Source of the DNA: Billgrantia montanilacus
Lineage (GTDB): Bacteria > Pseudomonadota > Gammaproteobacteria > Pseudomonadales > Halomonadaceae
Direction of reading: 5' to 3'
Assembly (NCBI RefSeq): GCF_003336675.1
Contig: NZ_QPII01000012.1
Location: forward strand, 1-64,000
DNA length: 64,000 bases
Shown: piece by piece, positions 24,715 through 32,951 of the stretch
Position numbering within the stretch: position 1 is the first letter of the stretch
Layout: the number at the start of each line of letters is the position of its first letter
Made by a program: the position numbers and the translations under genes
The notes under the pieces: model-generated
The model's database searches: none
Seen by the model: the letters and a program-made list of their open reading frames with translations, nothing else
Told to the model about the DNA's origin: nothing

Positions 24715-26136
24715 TCACCGCAGGATGAAGCGCAGCAGCCGTTCTGCCATCCTGCCGAATGGCGGACGTAGCAGTGTCGTGACGTTCCAGCGGCCTTGCA
24801 CGTAAATCCCCTTGGCATGGCTCAGCCGGCGGAAACCTTCTATGCCGTGATAGGCGCCAATGCCACTCGCGCCGACGCCGCCAAACGGCAGGTCGTCCTG
24901 GGCGATGTGCATGAGCGTGCCGTTGATGGTCACATTGCCCGACGTCGTGCCGTCGAGCACCTGGCGCTGCGCCGCCTTGTCGTGTCCGAAGTAGTAGAGC
25001 GCCAGTGGGCGGGGGCGTGCCTCGACGATGTCGATTGCCTCATCAAGCGTGCGATAGGGGAACACCGGCAGGATCGGCCCGAAGATCTCCTCATGGGCGA
25101 TGGTCATGTCGTCGGTGACGCCGAGTACCACCGTCGGACGCATGGCACGGGGATGAGCACTCGGCGCCTCACGGCCGATCTCGCGTACCGTCGCGCCCTT
25201 GGCGCGGGCATCCTCCAGCAGGTCGTTCAGGCGGGCCAGGTGCCGGTCGTTGATCACCCAGGTGTAATCCTCGCTCGCCGGGCCATCGGGGTAGGCGGCC
25301 ACCACGGCCGCCTCGTAATGGGTGAGGAAGGCCGCAAGCTCCTCCTCATGCACCAAAGCGTAGTCAGGCGCGATGCAGGTCTGGCCACCGCTTACCAGCT
25401 TGCCGAACACGATACCGGCGCAGGCGTGATCCAGTGAATGACCTTTCTCGACGATGACGGGCGACTTGCCGCCCAGCTCCAGCGTCACCGGCACCAGGTG
25501 CTCGCTGGCCGCCTGCATGACCTTGCGCCCGACCGCCGTACTGCCGGTGAAGACCAGATGATCGAACGGCAGGCCGGAGAAGGCCGCGCCGACAGATGCA
25601 TCGCCGTTGACCACCGCCACCTGCTCCGCTGAAAACAGCGCGCCGAGTATCTCCTCGAGTAGCGCGTTGATCGTCGGGGTGAATTCCGAGGGTTTCAACA
25701 GCACCCGGTTGCCGGCCGCGAGCGCGGTTGCCAGCGGCATCAAGGCGAGCACGACAGGGTAATTCCACGGCGCCATGACCCCGACAACACCCAGCGGCTG
25801 GTACTCCACTCGTGCCGAGCCGAACTGCATGTGAACGGCCACATGGCGCTTTTCCGGGCGCATCATGCGGCGCAGGTGCTTGTGCAGATAGTCGATCCCG
25901 CTGACCGTGCTCCCGAGCTCCATGATGCTGGTCTCGTGGCGTGAACGATGGCCGAAATCGGCGCTGATGGCCTCCTCGAGCCGGGTACGGTTCTCGATCA
26001 GCGCGGCGCGCAGCCGTGAAAGATCGGCGCGGCGCTCGGCGAGTGATGGCGCACCGTCGCGGCGATAGGCCTCGCGCTGAGCGGCGAGCAACGGAGCCAA
26101 GTCGACGGCAGGCGAGGCGCTGGGGTCAGTGGTCAT
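24715..26136 (-). CDS. Coniferyl aldehyde dehydrogenase-type NAD(P)-dependent aldehyde dehydrogenase
   Basis: A 473-residue aldehyde dehydrogenase with all core motifs: PWNYPVVLALMPLATALAAG, FTGSTAVGRKVM, catalytic Glu in ELGGKSPVIV, catalytic Cys in SGGQTCIAPDY and HEEIFGPILPV. The short C terminus and GGQTCIAPDY context fit the class-3/coniferyl aldehyde dehydrogenase branch, which oxidises aromatic or fatty aldehydes. The hydrophobic basic C-terminal segment (LLRPPFGRMAERLLRFILR) could associate with the membrane. Substrate is inference. Confidence 0.85.
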   Translation of the reverse strand: MTTDPSASPAVDLAPLLAAQREAYRRDGAPSLAERRADLSRLRAALIENRTRLEEAISADFGHRSRHETSIMELGSTVSGIDYLHKHLRRMMRPEKRHVAVHMQFGSARVEYQPLGVVGVMAPWNYPVVLALMPLATALAAGNRVLLKPSEFTPTINALLEEILGALFSAEQVAVVNGDASVGAAFSGLPFDHLVFTGSTAVGRKVMQAASEHLVPVTLELGGKSPVIVEKGHSLDHACAGIVFGKLVSGGQTCIAPDYALVHEEELAAFLTHYEAAVVAAYPDGPASEDYTWVINDRHLARLNDLLEDARAKGATVREIGREAPSAHPRAMRPTVVLGVTDDMTIAHEEIFGPILPVFPYRTLDEAIDIVEARPRPLALYYFGHDKAAQRQVLDGTTSGNVTINGTLMHIAQDDLPFGGVGASGIGAYHGIEGFRRLSHAKGIYVQGRWNVTTLLRPPFGRMAERLLRFILR

Positions 26137-26249
26137 CGGGTAGCTCCTGGGTTCTGGTGACGAATGGTCAAGACTACTACTGTGTCGTCGTCGAGCTTGA
26201 TGAAGGTTGGTCTGGCCTTGCCGACCTCCTTAGTCAAAGGGAAGGCTTG

Positions 26250-26990
26250 TTACAGCGTCTCCGCCAGGAGCAGGGCCAGCCGCTTGTGATGCAGGTCGTC
26301 GGCGGCTGCGTCAAAGGAAGGAGCGTCCTTGGCCGTGAAGCCGTGGGCGGCGCCCTTGTAGAGCTCGGTGGTGAAATGCACGCCTGCTGCGGCCAGCGCC
26401 TCGTCCATGCGGGCAATCTGCTCGGGTGGCAGCAGTTCATCCTTGTCGGCGTGGCCGAGATAGACCCGCCCCTCGATGGTGCCAACCACCTGGACCAGGC
26501 TGTCTGGGTCGTCGGCCTCCGCCAGCCGGGCCGAGTGGAAACCCGCCGCGGCGGCAACGCGGTCAGGGTGCTCGGCCGCCATGCGCAGTGCGAAGGCCCC
26601 GGTCATGCAGTAGCCGACCACGCCCAGCTTGCCGCCGGCGAACTCGGCCTGGGAATCGATGCACGCCAGCAAGGCGACGAAGTCACGCGATTGCGCCGCG
26701 GGCGTCAGGTGGCCAGCATACTCGAACAGTGTCGGTCGCACGTCCGAGTCGCGGAACGACTTGCCCGCCGGTACGACGGGGCCGCGCGCATCGCGGTAGT
26801 AGACGTTGGGCATCAACACGGCATAGCCGTTGTTCGCGATTCGCTGGGCTTTCTCGTGATAGCACGGGCGCAGGCCACCGATATCGGTGAACAGCACCAC
26901 GGCCGGTAGGGGGCCGTCGGCATTGCCGGGCGTGACGATATAAGCATCGATGGTGCCGTCGGCAGCAGGGATTTCGATAGCGCGAGACAT
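26250..26990 (-). CDS. Dienelactone hydrolase-family alpha/beta hydrolase
   Basis: The protein has the DLH layout in 246 residues: Cys nucleophile in VVGYCMTGAFAL, Asp in GHADKDELLPPEQ and His in GAAHGFTAKD. FTDIGGLRPCYHEKAQRIAN is the typical N-terminal part. ATG 26990 is preceded by GGAGCTC; the frame is open further upstream but without a ribosome site. The adjacent aldehyde dehydrogenase is co-directional, so they may act on related compounds, though no aromatic-ring pathway is nearby. Confidence 0.85.
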   Translation of the reverse strand: MSRAIEIPAADGTIDAYIVTPGNADGPLPAVVLFTDIGGLRPCYHEKAQRIANNGYAVLMPNVYYRDARGPVVPAGKSFRDSDVRPTLFEYAGHLTPAAQSRDFVALLACIDSQAEFAGGKLGVVGYCMTGAFALRMAAEHPDRVAAAAGFHSARLAEADDPDSLVQVVGTIEGRVYLGHADKDELLPPEQIARMDEALAAAGVHFTTELYKGAAHGFTAKDAPSFDAAADDLHHKRLALLLAETL

Positions 26991-27160
26991 GGATGAGCTC
27001 CGGGGTGTCGTTGGCGAATGGACGCGGGCAGGGACGAATGCACTCGAGAGGAATCTAACCGGAGACAGGCCCGGTTGACGAGGTGGTGACTGTCCCGCTA
27101 TGCATAAGGATAGATCCCGGTCAGGAGCCATACCGTAAGCACGCGCTCGAGGAGGCCAAT

Positions 27161-27934
27161 ATGCTCGGCGCCATCGCCGGCGATATCATCGGCTCGGTAC
27201 ACGAGGGAAGCGGCACCAAGCACCGCGACTTTCCGCTGTTCACGCCGCACAGCACCTTCACCGACGACAGCGTGCTCTGCGTGGCAGTCGCCGAGGTACT
27301 GCTGCACGGCGGCGACTTCGTCGATGCCTTCCATGACTACTTCCATCGCTATCCAAACGCCGGCTTCGGCGGCGGCTTCATGCGCTGGGCGGCGAGCCGT
27401 GATCGGCAGCCCTACTACAGCTGGGGTAACGGCTCGGCCATGCGGGTGCCCCCGGTGGGCTTCGCCGCCACGTCACTGGAGGAGGCGCTAAGCCTGGCCA
27501 GGCGCAGCGCCGAGGTCACCCACGACCACCCCGAAGGCATCCGCGGCGCCCAGGCGGTGGCGGCGGTAATCTTCCTGGCGCGCCAGGGCGCCGACAAGGC
27601 GAGCCTGCGTGCCGAGGTGGAGCGGCGCTTCGGCTATGACCTCTCCCAAGCCCTGGACGAGATCCGACCTAACTATCGCTTTGATGTCTCCTGCCAGGGC
27701 TCGGTGCCGCCGGCGATCCTCGCCTTCCTGGAGGCCGACAGCGTCGAGGCGGCCATCCGCAATGCGGTATCGCTTGGCGGCGATGCCGACACCCAGGCAT
27801 GCATGGCGGGCGCCATGGCCGAAGCCTTCCATGGTGGCCTGCCTGAGTCGCTGCGAAGCGAGACACTGGCGCGGCTGACGCGGGAATTGCGCGAGCTGGT
27901 GGAGGCCTTTGAGGCCAAATTCCCGGCATCCTGA
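27161..27934 (+). CDS. ADP-ribosylglycohydrolase-family protein
   Basis: The DraG/ARH fold is indicated by LGAIAGDIIGSVHE at the start, the metal-binding FTDDSVLCVA, GNGSAMRVPPVG, THDHPEGIRGAQAV and the second metal site VSLGGDADTQACMAG. These enzymes remove ADP-ribose from proteins or nucleic acids using two magnesium ions. ATG 27161 follows GAGGAGG; the longer frame from 27083 has no support. It diverges from the dienelactone hydrolase gene. The natural substrate cannot be read from context; no ADP-ribosyltransferase is adjacent. Confidence 0.85.
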   Translation: MLGAIAGDIIGSVHEGSGTKHRDFPLFTPHSTFTDDSVLCVAVAEVLLHGGDFVDAFHDYFHRYPNAGFGGGFMRWAASRDRQPYYSWGNGSAMRVPPVGFAATSLEEALSLARRSAEVTHDHPEGIRGAQAVAAVIFLARQGADKASLRAEVERRFGYDLSQALDEIRPNYRFDVSCQGSVPPAILAFLEADSVEAAIRNAVSLGGDADTQACMAGAMAEAFHGGLPESLRSETLARLTRELRELVEAFEAKFPAS

Positions 27935-28083
27935 TGCCACGTCCGCACAAGTGTGGGGAGCCGTTTGCAGGGCACTTGATCCCCTTCGGTTGAACGGGGG
28001 ATGCCGGCGAGCGTGCTGATAGGCTGGGGTTCAGTGCGCTGCCGCCGAGCATCGCGCGTTACAACGAACAAGGAGGGAATAGG

Positions 28084-29343
28084 ATGCCGTTTTCAGGCTA
28101 TTGCCTTGCACGCCCCGGGTGGACAGCCCGCTTCATGGGAGCCGGCCTTCTGGCGGCGGGGATGGCACAAGCCAGTGGCAGCGAACCCGAAGAACGGATG
28201 CCCGCGGGCATGCTGTTCGACATGGTAGACCCCACGCTGTGCATGATGCCCCCGCAAGAGGTCGATGACGCAGCGCTGGTGGCCATGCTCGATAGCGACG
28301 ACCCCGAGATGGCGCCTCCCGTCACCGGTGCCTGGGAACACCGCGGCGAGCACTGGCGAGCCTACGGTCAGGGGTGGTTCAACGTCAGCGACAGCAGCGG
28401 GATGGTCGCCGCCACGGAGCTCATCCTGAGGAGCGAAAGCGACGAGCTGCAACACCTCTGCCTGGTTCTTTCCCCCCACCAGGGCACGCAGATGGTGGCG
28501 GGCGAGGCACACCTGGTCGGGCCGACCGTCGAGAGTGTCGATGGTGATACCTTCATGGTCGTCGGGCTGTTGGGCGAGCGGCTTGAGGGAGAGTTCGACT
28601 CCCATGCGGAAGTACTCACGCAAACCGGCAGCCTCGAACTCGAACGGCCCGCCGATGACATTCTCGCAGGAAGCCTGGCGTTCGACGCCCGACTTGTCGA
28701 CATGCAGGGACAGCCACTCGAGAATGCCGAGGCTTCTCTGACGCTGGAGATCGGCGAGCTTCACCGCGAAGCCGCCATGCGGGTGGTCAACTGGGGCAGC
28801 GACGACCTGGAGGAGGCGTCCGCTCCTGCCGTCAGCGAAGAGGAGCTGGCCGAGGTCAGGGCACTGTTTCTCGATGATATCCGCCTGGAGCTGGAGCCGG
28901 CCCTGACCCCCGACAACAACGATATCGTGCAGCACACCGTCTACCGCTACGACTACGCTACCTTTGCCTCGCGCTCCGAGGACAGCGGCTGGCGCAGCAC
29001 ACGGGAAACCTTCTTCTACCGCGACGGCGATCAGCTCGTACCGTTCCAGCGGCCCTCCACGGACATGGATCTGCCGTTCTTCGAAGGGCTGGTCGACCCC
29101 GACTTCGTCCTCGACGAGGCCTCCGCCGGCGACTTCCGCTCGCTGCTGATGACACTGACCGGTGAAGACTTCTTCGATGAAGACGAGGTCAAGCTGGACA
29201 ACATCGTCAATGTCCGTCCCGACGAGTGGATCTTCTTCACCGGGACCTTCTTCGACCACTACAAGGCCTTCGCTGCCTACACCGACGACGAAGGGCGCGT
29301 GGAAAAAGTCGTTTATCGGCTCAAGCAGCAGCCGGCGTCCTGA
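28084..29343 (+). CDS. Acidic exported protein of unknown function
   Basis: An N-terminal hydrophobic segment (ARFMGAGLLAAGMAQASG) looks like a signal peptide. The mature 390 residues are strongly acidic, as expected for a periplasmic or extracellular protein of a halophile, and contain one Cys in PTLCMMP and one in HLCLVLS. No domain is recognised; the pattern VYRYDYATFASRSEDSGWRS followed by a helix-strand end resembles other Halomonas hypothetical proteins only in style. AAGGAGGGAATAGG precedes the ATG. It is a single gene that converges on the DsbA-type gene. Confidence 0.7.
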   Translation: MPFSGYCLARPGWTARFMGAGLLAAGMAQASGSEPEERMPAGMLFDMVDPTLCMMPPQEVDDAALVAMLDSDDPEMAPPVTGAWEHRGEHWRAYGQGWFNVSDSSGMVAATELILRSESDELQHLCLVLSPHQGTQMVAGEAHLVGPTVESVDGDTFMVVGLLGERLEGEFDSHAEVLTQTGSLELERPADDILAGSLAFDARLVDMQGQPLENAEASLTLEIGELHREAAMRVVNWGSDDLEEASAPAVSEEELAEVRALFLDDIRLELEPALTPDNNDIVQHTVYRYDYATFASRSEDSGWRSTRETFFYRDGDQLVPFQRPSTDMDLPFFEGLVDPDFVLDEASAGDFRSLLMTLTGEDFFDEDEVKLDNIVNVRPDEWIFFTGTFFDHYKAFAAYTDDEGRVEKVVYRLKQQPAS

Positions 29344-29346
29344 TTC

Positions 29347-29360
29347 GGGTGGGCCCACCC
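29347..29360. terminator. Palindrome between convergent genes
   Basis: GGGTGGGCCCACCC is a perfect 14-bp palindrome 4 bases after the stop at 29343, in a 44-bp gap between convergent genes. No U-tract, so only a weak terminator candidate. Confidence 0.3.
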
Positions 29361-29387
29361 CACTGCAGCACCACCCACGACCGCCTT

Positions 29388-30029
29388 TCAACCCCTGCCG
29401 GCCGCCTCGAGAATCGCCTGGCGCAGTGCCTCGGGCGGTTGGGCGCCCGACAGGCCGGTGGTGCCGTTGAAGATGAAGGTGGGCACACCGCTCACTCCCA
29501 GGCGCCGAGCCTCGTCGAGGCCGGCTTTTACCTCGGCCCGGCCCTGGTCGCTGGCGAGAAAGGCGGGGATGTCGATATCCGCTAGCCCGCCGTCTCGGGC
29601 GGCGCTGGCCAGTACCGCACTGTCACCGATATCCTCACCCTCGACGAAGTAGCGCCGGAAGAGCGCGCTGACCACCGCCGACTGGACGCCATGTTCCCCG
29701 GCGAGCCAGATCAGCCGGTGGGCGTCGAAGGTATTGGGGGTTCGCGTCATGCGTTCGTGGTGGATCTGGATGCCGGCCTGTTCGGCGGCTGCCTCCACCT
29801 GGGCGTCGAGCGCCCGGGAGCGCTCCCAGGAGCCGAACTTGGCGGTGCGGTAGTCACGCCGTGACAGGCCTTCGGCGGGCATGTCGGGGTTGAGCTCGAA
29901 GGGGTGCCAGGCCACCGATACTCTGAATTCCTCGGGCAGTTCGGCCAGGGCGAGATCGAGGTGGCGTTTGCCGATGAAACACCATGGGCAGATGGCATCG
30001 GAGATCACGGTGATGTCGACGTGGGGCAT
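29388..30029 (-). CDS. DsbA-family (FrnE-like) cytoplasmic oxidoreductase
   Basis: A thioredoxin-fold protein of 213 residues with the CPWC active site in VISDAICPWCFIGKRHL, the inserted helical domain and the cis-Pro motif GVSGVPTFIFNG. FrnE-type proteins lack a signal peptide and act on cytoplasmic disulfides or as isomerases. The start at 30029 gives the standard MPHVDITVISD beginning; ATG 30071 and 30158 would add non-conserved residues. Neighbours give no functional hint. Confidence 0.85.
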   Translation of the reverse strand: MPHVDITVISDAICPWCFIGKRHLDLALAELPEEFRVSVAWHPFELNPDMPAEGLSRRDYRTAKFGSWERSRALDAQVEAAAEQAGIQIHHERMTRTPNTFDAHRLIWLAGEHGVQSAVVSALFRRYFVEGEDIGDSAVLASAARDGGLADIDIPAFLASDQGRAEVKAGLDEARRLGVSGVPTFIFNGTTGLSGAQPPEALRQAILEAAGRG

Positions 30030-30114
30030 GGTCGCTGAGCCATTGGGTAGGGTTCCATCGAACCTTACCATCCCCAGGTCGTGATCGGCGCTCCTCATGT
30101 AGCCGGGCACCCTG

Positions 30115-30201
30115 ACGCAGGCCGAGTTGGAAGCACTGCGAGACATCGGGGTCCGCAAGGCGCAGGGCTACCTGCTGGGGACTTACGCTACCCCATGTTA
30201 G
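30115..30201 (+). pseudogene. C-terminal remnant of an EAL-domain phosphodiesterase
   Basis: The frame gives TQAELEALRDIGVRKAQGYL then LGTYATPC and a stop. This is the standard last helix-strand of EAL domains (E-x-E-LE-L-x-x-GV-x-x-x-QGYLLG-x-P-x-P). Nothing of the rest of the domain is seen upstream, so only the final 28 residues survive. Confidence 0.65.
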
Positions 30202-30263
30202 GCTATGCCAAGAGAGGTGAATTGGACCAGAGAGAAACCTCGACGTTTCTGAGGGATCGGGAC

Positions 30264-30554
30264 ATGAACAGAACCAAGACCTTGCAACTATTACGAGATC
30301 ACCTGACGACGCTGTCCAGCGAATACGGCGTAACCTCGTTGGCACTTTTTGGTTCCATGTCTCGCGATGAGGCCCGTGAAGACAGCGATATCGATATCCT
30401 GGTGAGCTTTGATGGCCCAGCGACCTCGGCTCGTTATTTCGGGGTGCAGTTCTACCTGGAGGACCTGCTGGGCCATCCAGTGGATCTGGTGACTGACAAG
30501 GCACTACGTCCTGAACTCAGGCCCTATGTCGAGCGTGAGGCTGTTCGTGTCTGA
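30264..30554 (+). CDS. mntA: MntA-type nucleotidyltransferase antitoxin
   Basis: A minimal nucleotidyltransferase of 96 residues with the motif FGSMSRDEAREDSDIDILV (GS-x10-D-x-D), which holds the catalytic Asp pair. Paired with a HEPN partner it forms the MntA/HepT toxin-antitoxin system, in which MntA transfers AMP to a tyrosine of HepT and silences it. ATG 30264 follows GAGGGAT; the frame continues upstream through the EAL remnant region but without support. Start of the next gene overlaps its stop. Confidence 0.85.
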   Translation: MNRTKTLQLLRDHLTTLSSEYGVTSLALFGSMSRDEAREDSDIDILVSFDGPATSARYFGVQFYLEDLLGHPVDLVTDKALRPELRPYVEREAVRV

Positions 30555-30909
30555 AGCCCGCAGCATGCGCGAATGGCGCTTCTACATCGTTGACATGATC
30601 GGCTTTGCCGAGAAAATCCTGTCCTATACGGAAGGCCTGGATCAGGATAGCTTCACCGCCCACGACCTTACCTACGACGCTACGTTGCGTAATCTTGAGC
30701 TCATTGGCGAAGCGGCAACCCGCATTCCCGATGAGGTTCGTCAGCAGTATCCGGATATCCCCTGGCGGATGATCGTTGCTACCAGGAATCGCCTTATTCA
30801 TGCCTATCTGGGTATTGATGACGATACCGTATGGAGCATCATCCAGGACAATATCTCCGAGTTGCTGGAGCAATTACGTGTAATCAAAGCTCAGCAAGCA
30901 GGCGAGTAA
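30547..30909 (+). CDS. hepT: HepT-like HEPN RNase toxin
   Basis: The protein has the DUF86/HEPN fold with the RNase motif R-x4-H-x-Y intact (ATRNRLIHAYLGID), and the upstream ELIGEAATRIPDEV helix typical of HepT. The tyrosine of HAY is the known AMPylation target in the family. GTG 30547 overlaps the mntA stop and has GAGG upstream; ATG 30565 would give a conventional MREWRF start and is a real alternative. Together with the preceding gene it is a complete toxin-antitoxin module. Confidence 0.85.
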   Translation: MSEARSMREWRFYIVDMIGFAEKILSYTEGLDQDSFTAHDLTYDATLRNLELIGEAATRIPDEVRQQYPDIPWRMIVATRNRLIHAYLGIDDDTVWSIIQDNISELLEQLRVIKAQQAGE

Positions 30910-30959
30910 TGCAAGTGTCGCCGTTCTTCTCAATCCAGCCGTCCTGATTCCGCTAGCGC

Positions 30960-31613
30960 TCAGCGCTCCAACAGGCCCTCGGCGAGCGCCTCACCGAGGC
31001 GGTCGACGGCGGTGGCCAGCTTCTTGTCGATGACGTGCAGATACTCGGTCCAGTCGTCCACGTGGTGCAGCTCAGCCTTGCCGTCCGAAATGCCGCGCAG
31101 CACGACCAGCGGCACGTCGAAGCGCATGCAGGCTCGAAGGCAGGCGTAGCTCTCCATGTCCACCATCTCGGCGGTGATGGCGTCATAGGCCGAGCCCGAG
31201 ACGATATTGGCGCCGGTCGATAGTGTGGCCTCGCGAATGCCGGGAATGCGCAGCGGCAGCGGAAGTGTCGCCGGCAGGTCGAGAAAGGGCGTGGCGCCCT
31301 TCTCGAAGCCCAGCGGCGTGGCGTCCATGTCGCGATAGGAAACAGAGGTAGCCTGATAGATCTCGGTCTGCTCCAGCACCCGGCTGCCGGCCGAGCCCAG
31401 CGACACCACCAGATCCGGCAGGCGCCCTTGCTGTGCGAGGGCGGCAAGGGCAGCGGTAACCTCGACGGCCGCCTCCACGGGGCCCACGCCACTTATGCGC
31501 GGTGTGAAACGCTGCTTGAGATGGCGCCCGTATTCGGCCTCGGCCGCCATTACGAAGAGAATGTCGCGGCCGCCCAGTTGCGTCAGCGGCGGCGTGTGCT
31601 GAGCCGCGCTCAT
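30960..31613 (-). CDS. 5'-methylthioadenosine/S-adenosylhomocysteine nucleosidase-like phosphorylase-superfamily protein
   Basis: A 217-residue PNP/UDP-phosphorylase fold protein: VMAAEAEYGRHLKQ, GVGPVEAAVEVTAAL, VVSLGSAGSRVLEQT, the nucleoside-binding MVDMESYACLRAC with the ribose-contacting Met-Glu, and LRGISDGKAEL with the catalytic Asp. The family cleaves N-glycosidic bonds of adenine nucleosides. The sequence is divergent from housekeeping Pfs, so substrate is uncertain. It lies 21 bases from the monooxygenase gene on the same strand. Confidence 0.75.
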   Translation of the reverse strand: MSAAQHTPPLTQLGGRDILFVMAAEAEYGRHLKQRFTPRISGVGPVEAAVEVTAALAALAQQGRLPDLVVSLGSAGSRVLEQTEIYQATSVSYRDMDATPLGFEKGATPFLDLPATLPLPLRIPGIREATLSTGANIVSGSAYDAITAEMVDMESYACLRACMRFDVPLVVLRGISDGKAELHHVDDWTEYLHVIDKKLATAVDRLGEALAEGLLER

Positions 31614-31634
31614 GCTTCGATCCTCACCTGAGCC

Positions 31635-31967
31635 TCAGGCATCGCTCGCGTTGCCGACCGTCTGGATGACCTCGAACCCTTCGAAGTTCGGCGGGCCCAG
31701 GTAGAGCCCCTCGCGCTTGCTCTTACCGGCGTTGGCATGCGCTGCGCGGAACGCCTCGGAGTGCGTCCAGGCCTCGAAGTCCTCGCGCGAGCGCCAGATG
31801 GTGTGAGAGGCGTAGAGCACGTGATCCTCATTCTCGGGGCCGCGCAGCATATGAAACTCGACGAAACCGGGCAGGCCCTGCAGGTGGGTCTCCCGCTCCA
31901 GCCAGATCTGCTCGAACTCCTCCACTCTCTCGGGATTGACCCGAAAACGGTTCATGGCGATGAACAC
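31635..31967 (-). CDS. Antibiotic biosynthesis monooxygenase (ABM/HmoA-like) domain protein
   Basis: A single ferredoxin-like ABM domain of 110 residues (MFIAMNRFRVNPERVEEFEQ, QGLPGFVEFHMLRGPENEDH, LYASHTIWRSREDFEAW). Related proteins degrade haem or act as small cofactor-free oxygenases. The NRFRV start, with Asn near the N terminus, is typical of the haem-degrading HmoA/IsdG-like subgroup. It is the first gene of a two-gene unit with the nucleosidase-like gene. Confidence 0.8.
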   Translation of the reverse strand: MFIAMNRFRVNPERVEEFEQIWLERETHLQGLPGFVEFHMLRGPENEDHVLYASHTIWRSREDFEAWTHSEAFRAAHANAGKSKREGLYLGPPNFEGFEVIQTVGNASDA

Positions 31968-32106
31968 AATATTGCTCCTTGCGGTCAGGCGGCCAATGGT
32001 GACCGTTTGACGATGACACCTTCGCCGATGAGGGGCAAGATCACCGCCATTCGCTGGGCTATGCTACCAGCACGGTGAACCGTTCATTAGTGATGGGAGG
32101 CGAACC

Positions 32107-32322
32107 ATGGCCAAGCGCTTCAAGGTAGGCGACCACGTCAAATGGAACTCCGAGGCGGGGCACGTCAGCGGGAAGATCATCCGCGTGCATACCAAGGACA
32201 CGGAGTACAAGGGACACAAGCGCCATGCCAGCGAAGAGGAACCGCAGTACGAGATCAAGAGCGACAAGACCGATCACATCGCCATGCACAAGGACTCGGC
32301 GCTGACCAAGATCGATGAATAG
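32107..32322 (+). CDS. DUF2945 (HVA1/Tudor-like) small protein
   Basis: The 71-residue product (MAKRFKVGDHVKWNSEAGHV, SGKIIRVHTKDTEYKGHKRH, EEPQYEIKSDKTDHIAMHKD) matches the full length and pattern of the DUF2945 family, a small beta-barrel found in bacteria and fungi. Function is unknown; it is often near stress genes. GGGAGG precedes the ATG. It diverges from the ABM gene. Confidence 0.85.
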   Translation: MAKRFKVGDHVKWNSEAGHVSGKIIRVHTKDTEYKGHKRHASEEEPQYEIKSDKTDHIAMHKDSALTKIDE

Positions 32323-32447
32323 CGAAGTTATTGCTGAGGCGCCTAGAAGCCCACTCAGCATCGCCAGCCTTCGCAGTGTGGCGTACGAAGGCGCCACCTT
32401 TGCCTGAAAAGGGTATCGTCATCGAAAGCCACCGGGGAGAGACGCCG

Positions 32448-32834
32448 ATGCTCAAGGGAAGCTGCCTGTGCGGCAAGGTCCGCTACGAAGTCAGCGGAGA
32501 AATTGAAGAAGTCTCGATGTGCCACTGCAAGCAGTGCCAGAAGGCCCAGGGCTCGGCCTTCGCCGCCGTGGCGCCGATCCGCTCGGCCGACTTCCGCATC
32601 ACCCAGGGCGCGGAATACCTCAAGGAGTACCGCGCCACGCCGGATAAGGCGCGGGTGTTCTGCGCCGAATGCGGCAGCCCGATCTACAGTGCCCGCGACG
32701 ACCGGCCCGAAGCCAAGCGGCTACGGCTGGGCACACTGGATACGCCGATATCGCCTAACAAGCGCTACCACGCCTGGGTCTCGTGGTTCGAGCTTGCCGA
32801 TGGGCTGCCCAAGTTTCCGCAAGCCTCGCGCTGA
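32448..32834 (+). CDS. GFA-family protein (intact copy)
   Basis: All zinc ligands of the glutathione-dependent formaldehyde-activating fold are present: GSCLCGKVRYEV, MCHCKQCQKAQGSAF and VFCAECGSPIYS. At 128 residues it has the normal length. ATG 32448 follows GGGGAGAGA; upstream extension of the frame has no support. Most GFA proteins do not act on formaldehyde and their roles are unknown. A truncated close paralogue lies at 5507-5779. Confidence 0.85.
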   Translation: MLKGSCLCGKVRYEVSGEIEEVSMCHCKQCQKAQGSAFAAVAPIRSADFRITQGAEYLKEYRATPDKARVFCAECGSPIYSARDDRPEAKRLRLGTLDTPISPNKRYHAWVSWFELADGLPKFPQASR

Positions 32835-32951
32835 AGTAGTACTACCCTCCTGAGTCGCGTGGGAGATGCTGCCCAACGGGTCGTTCCCGAGCCATTGAGT
32901 TCTCCTCTCTGGGCGGCTGACAGGTTGGGCTGCGAAAGTAAAGTGCGCTGG

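Noticed and set aside
28093..29391. 432-residue minus-strand frame opposite the acidic exported protein
   Set aside because: The plus frame has a ribosome site, signal peptide and halophile-type acidic composition; the antisense product has none of these.
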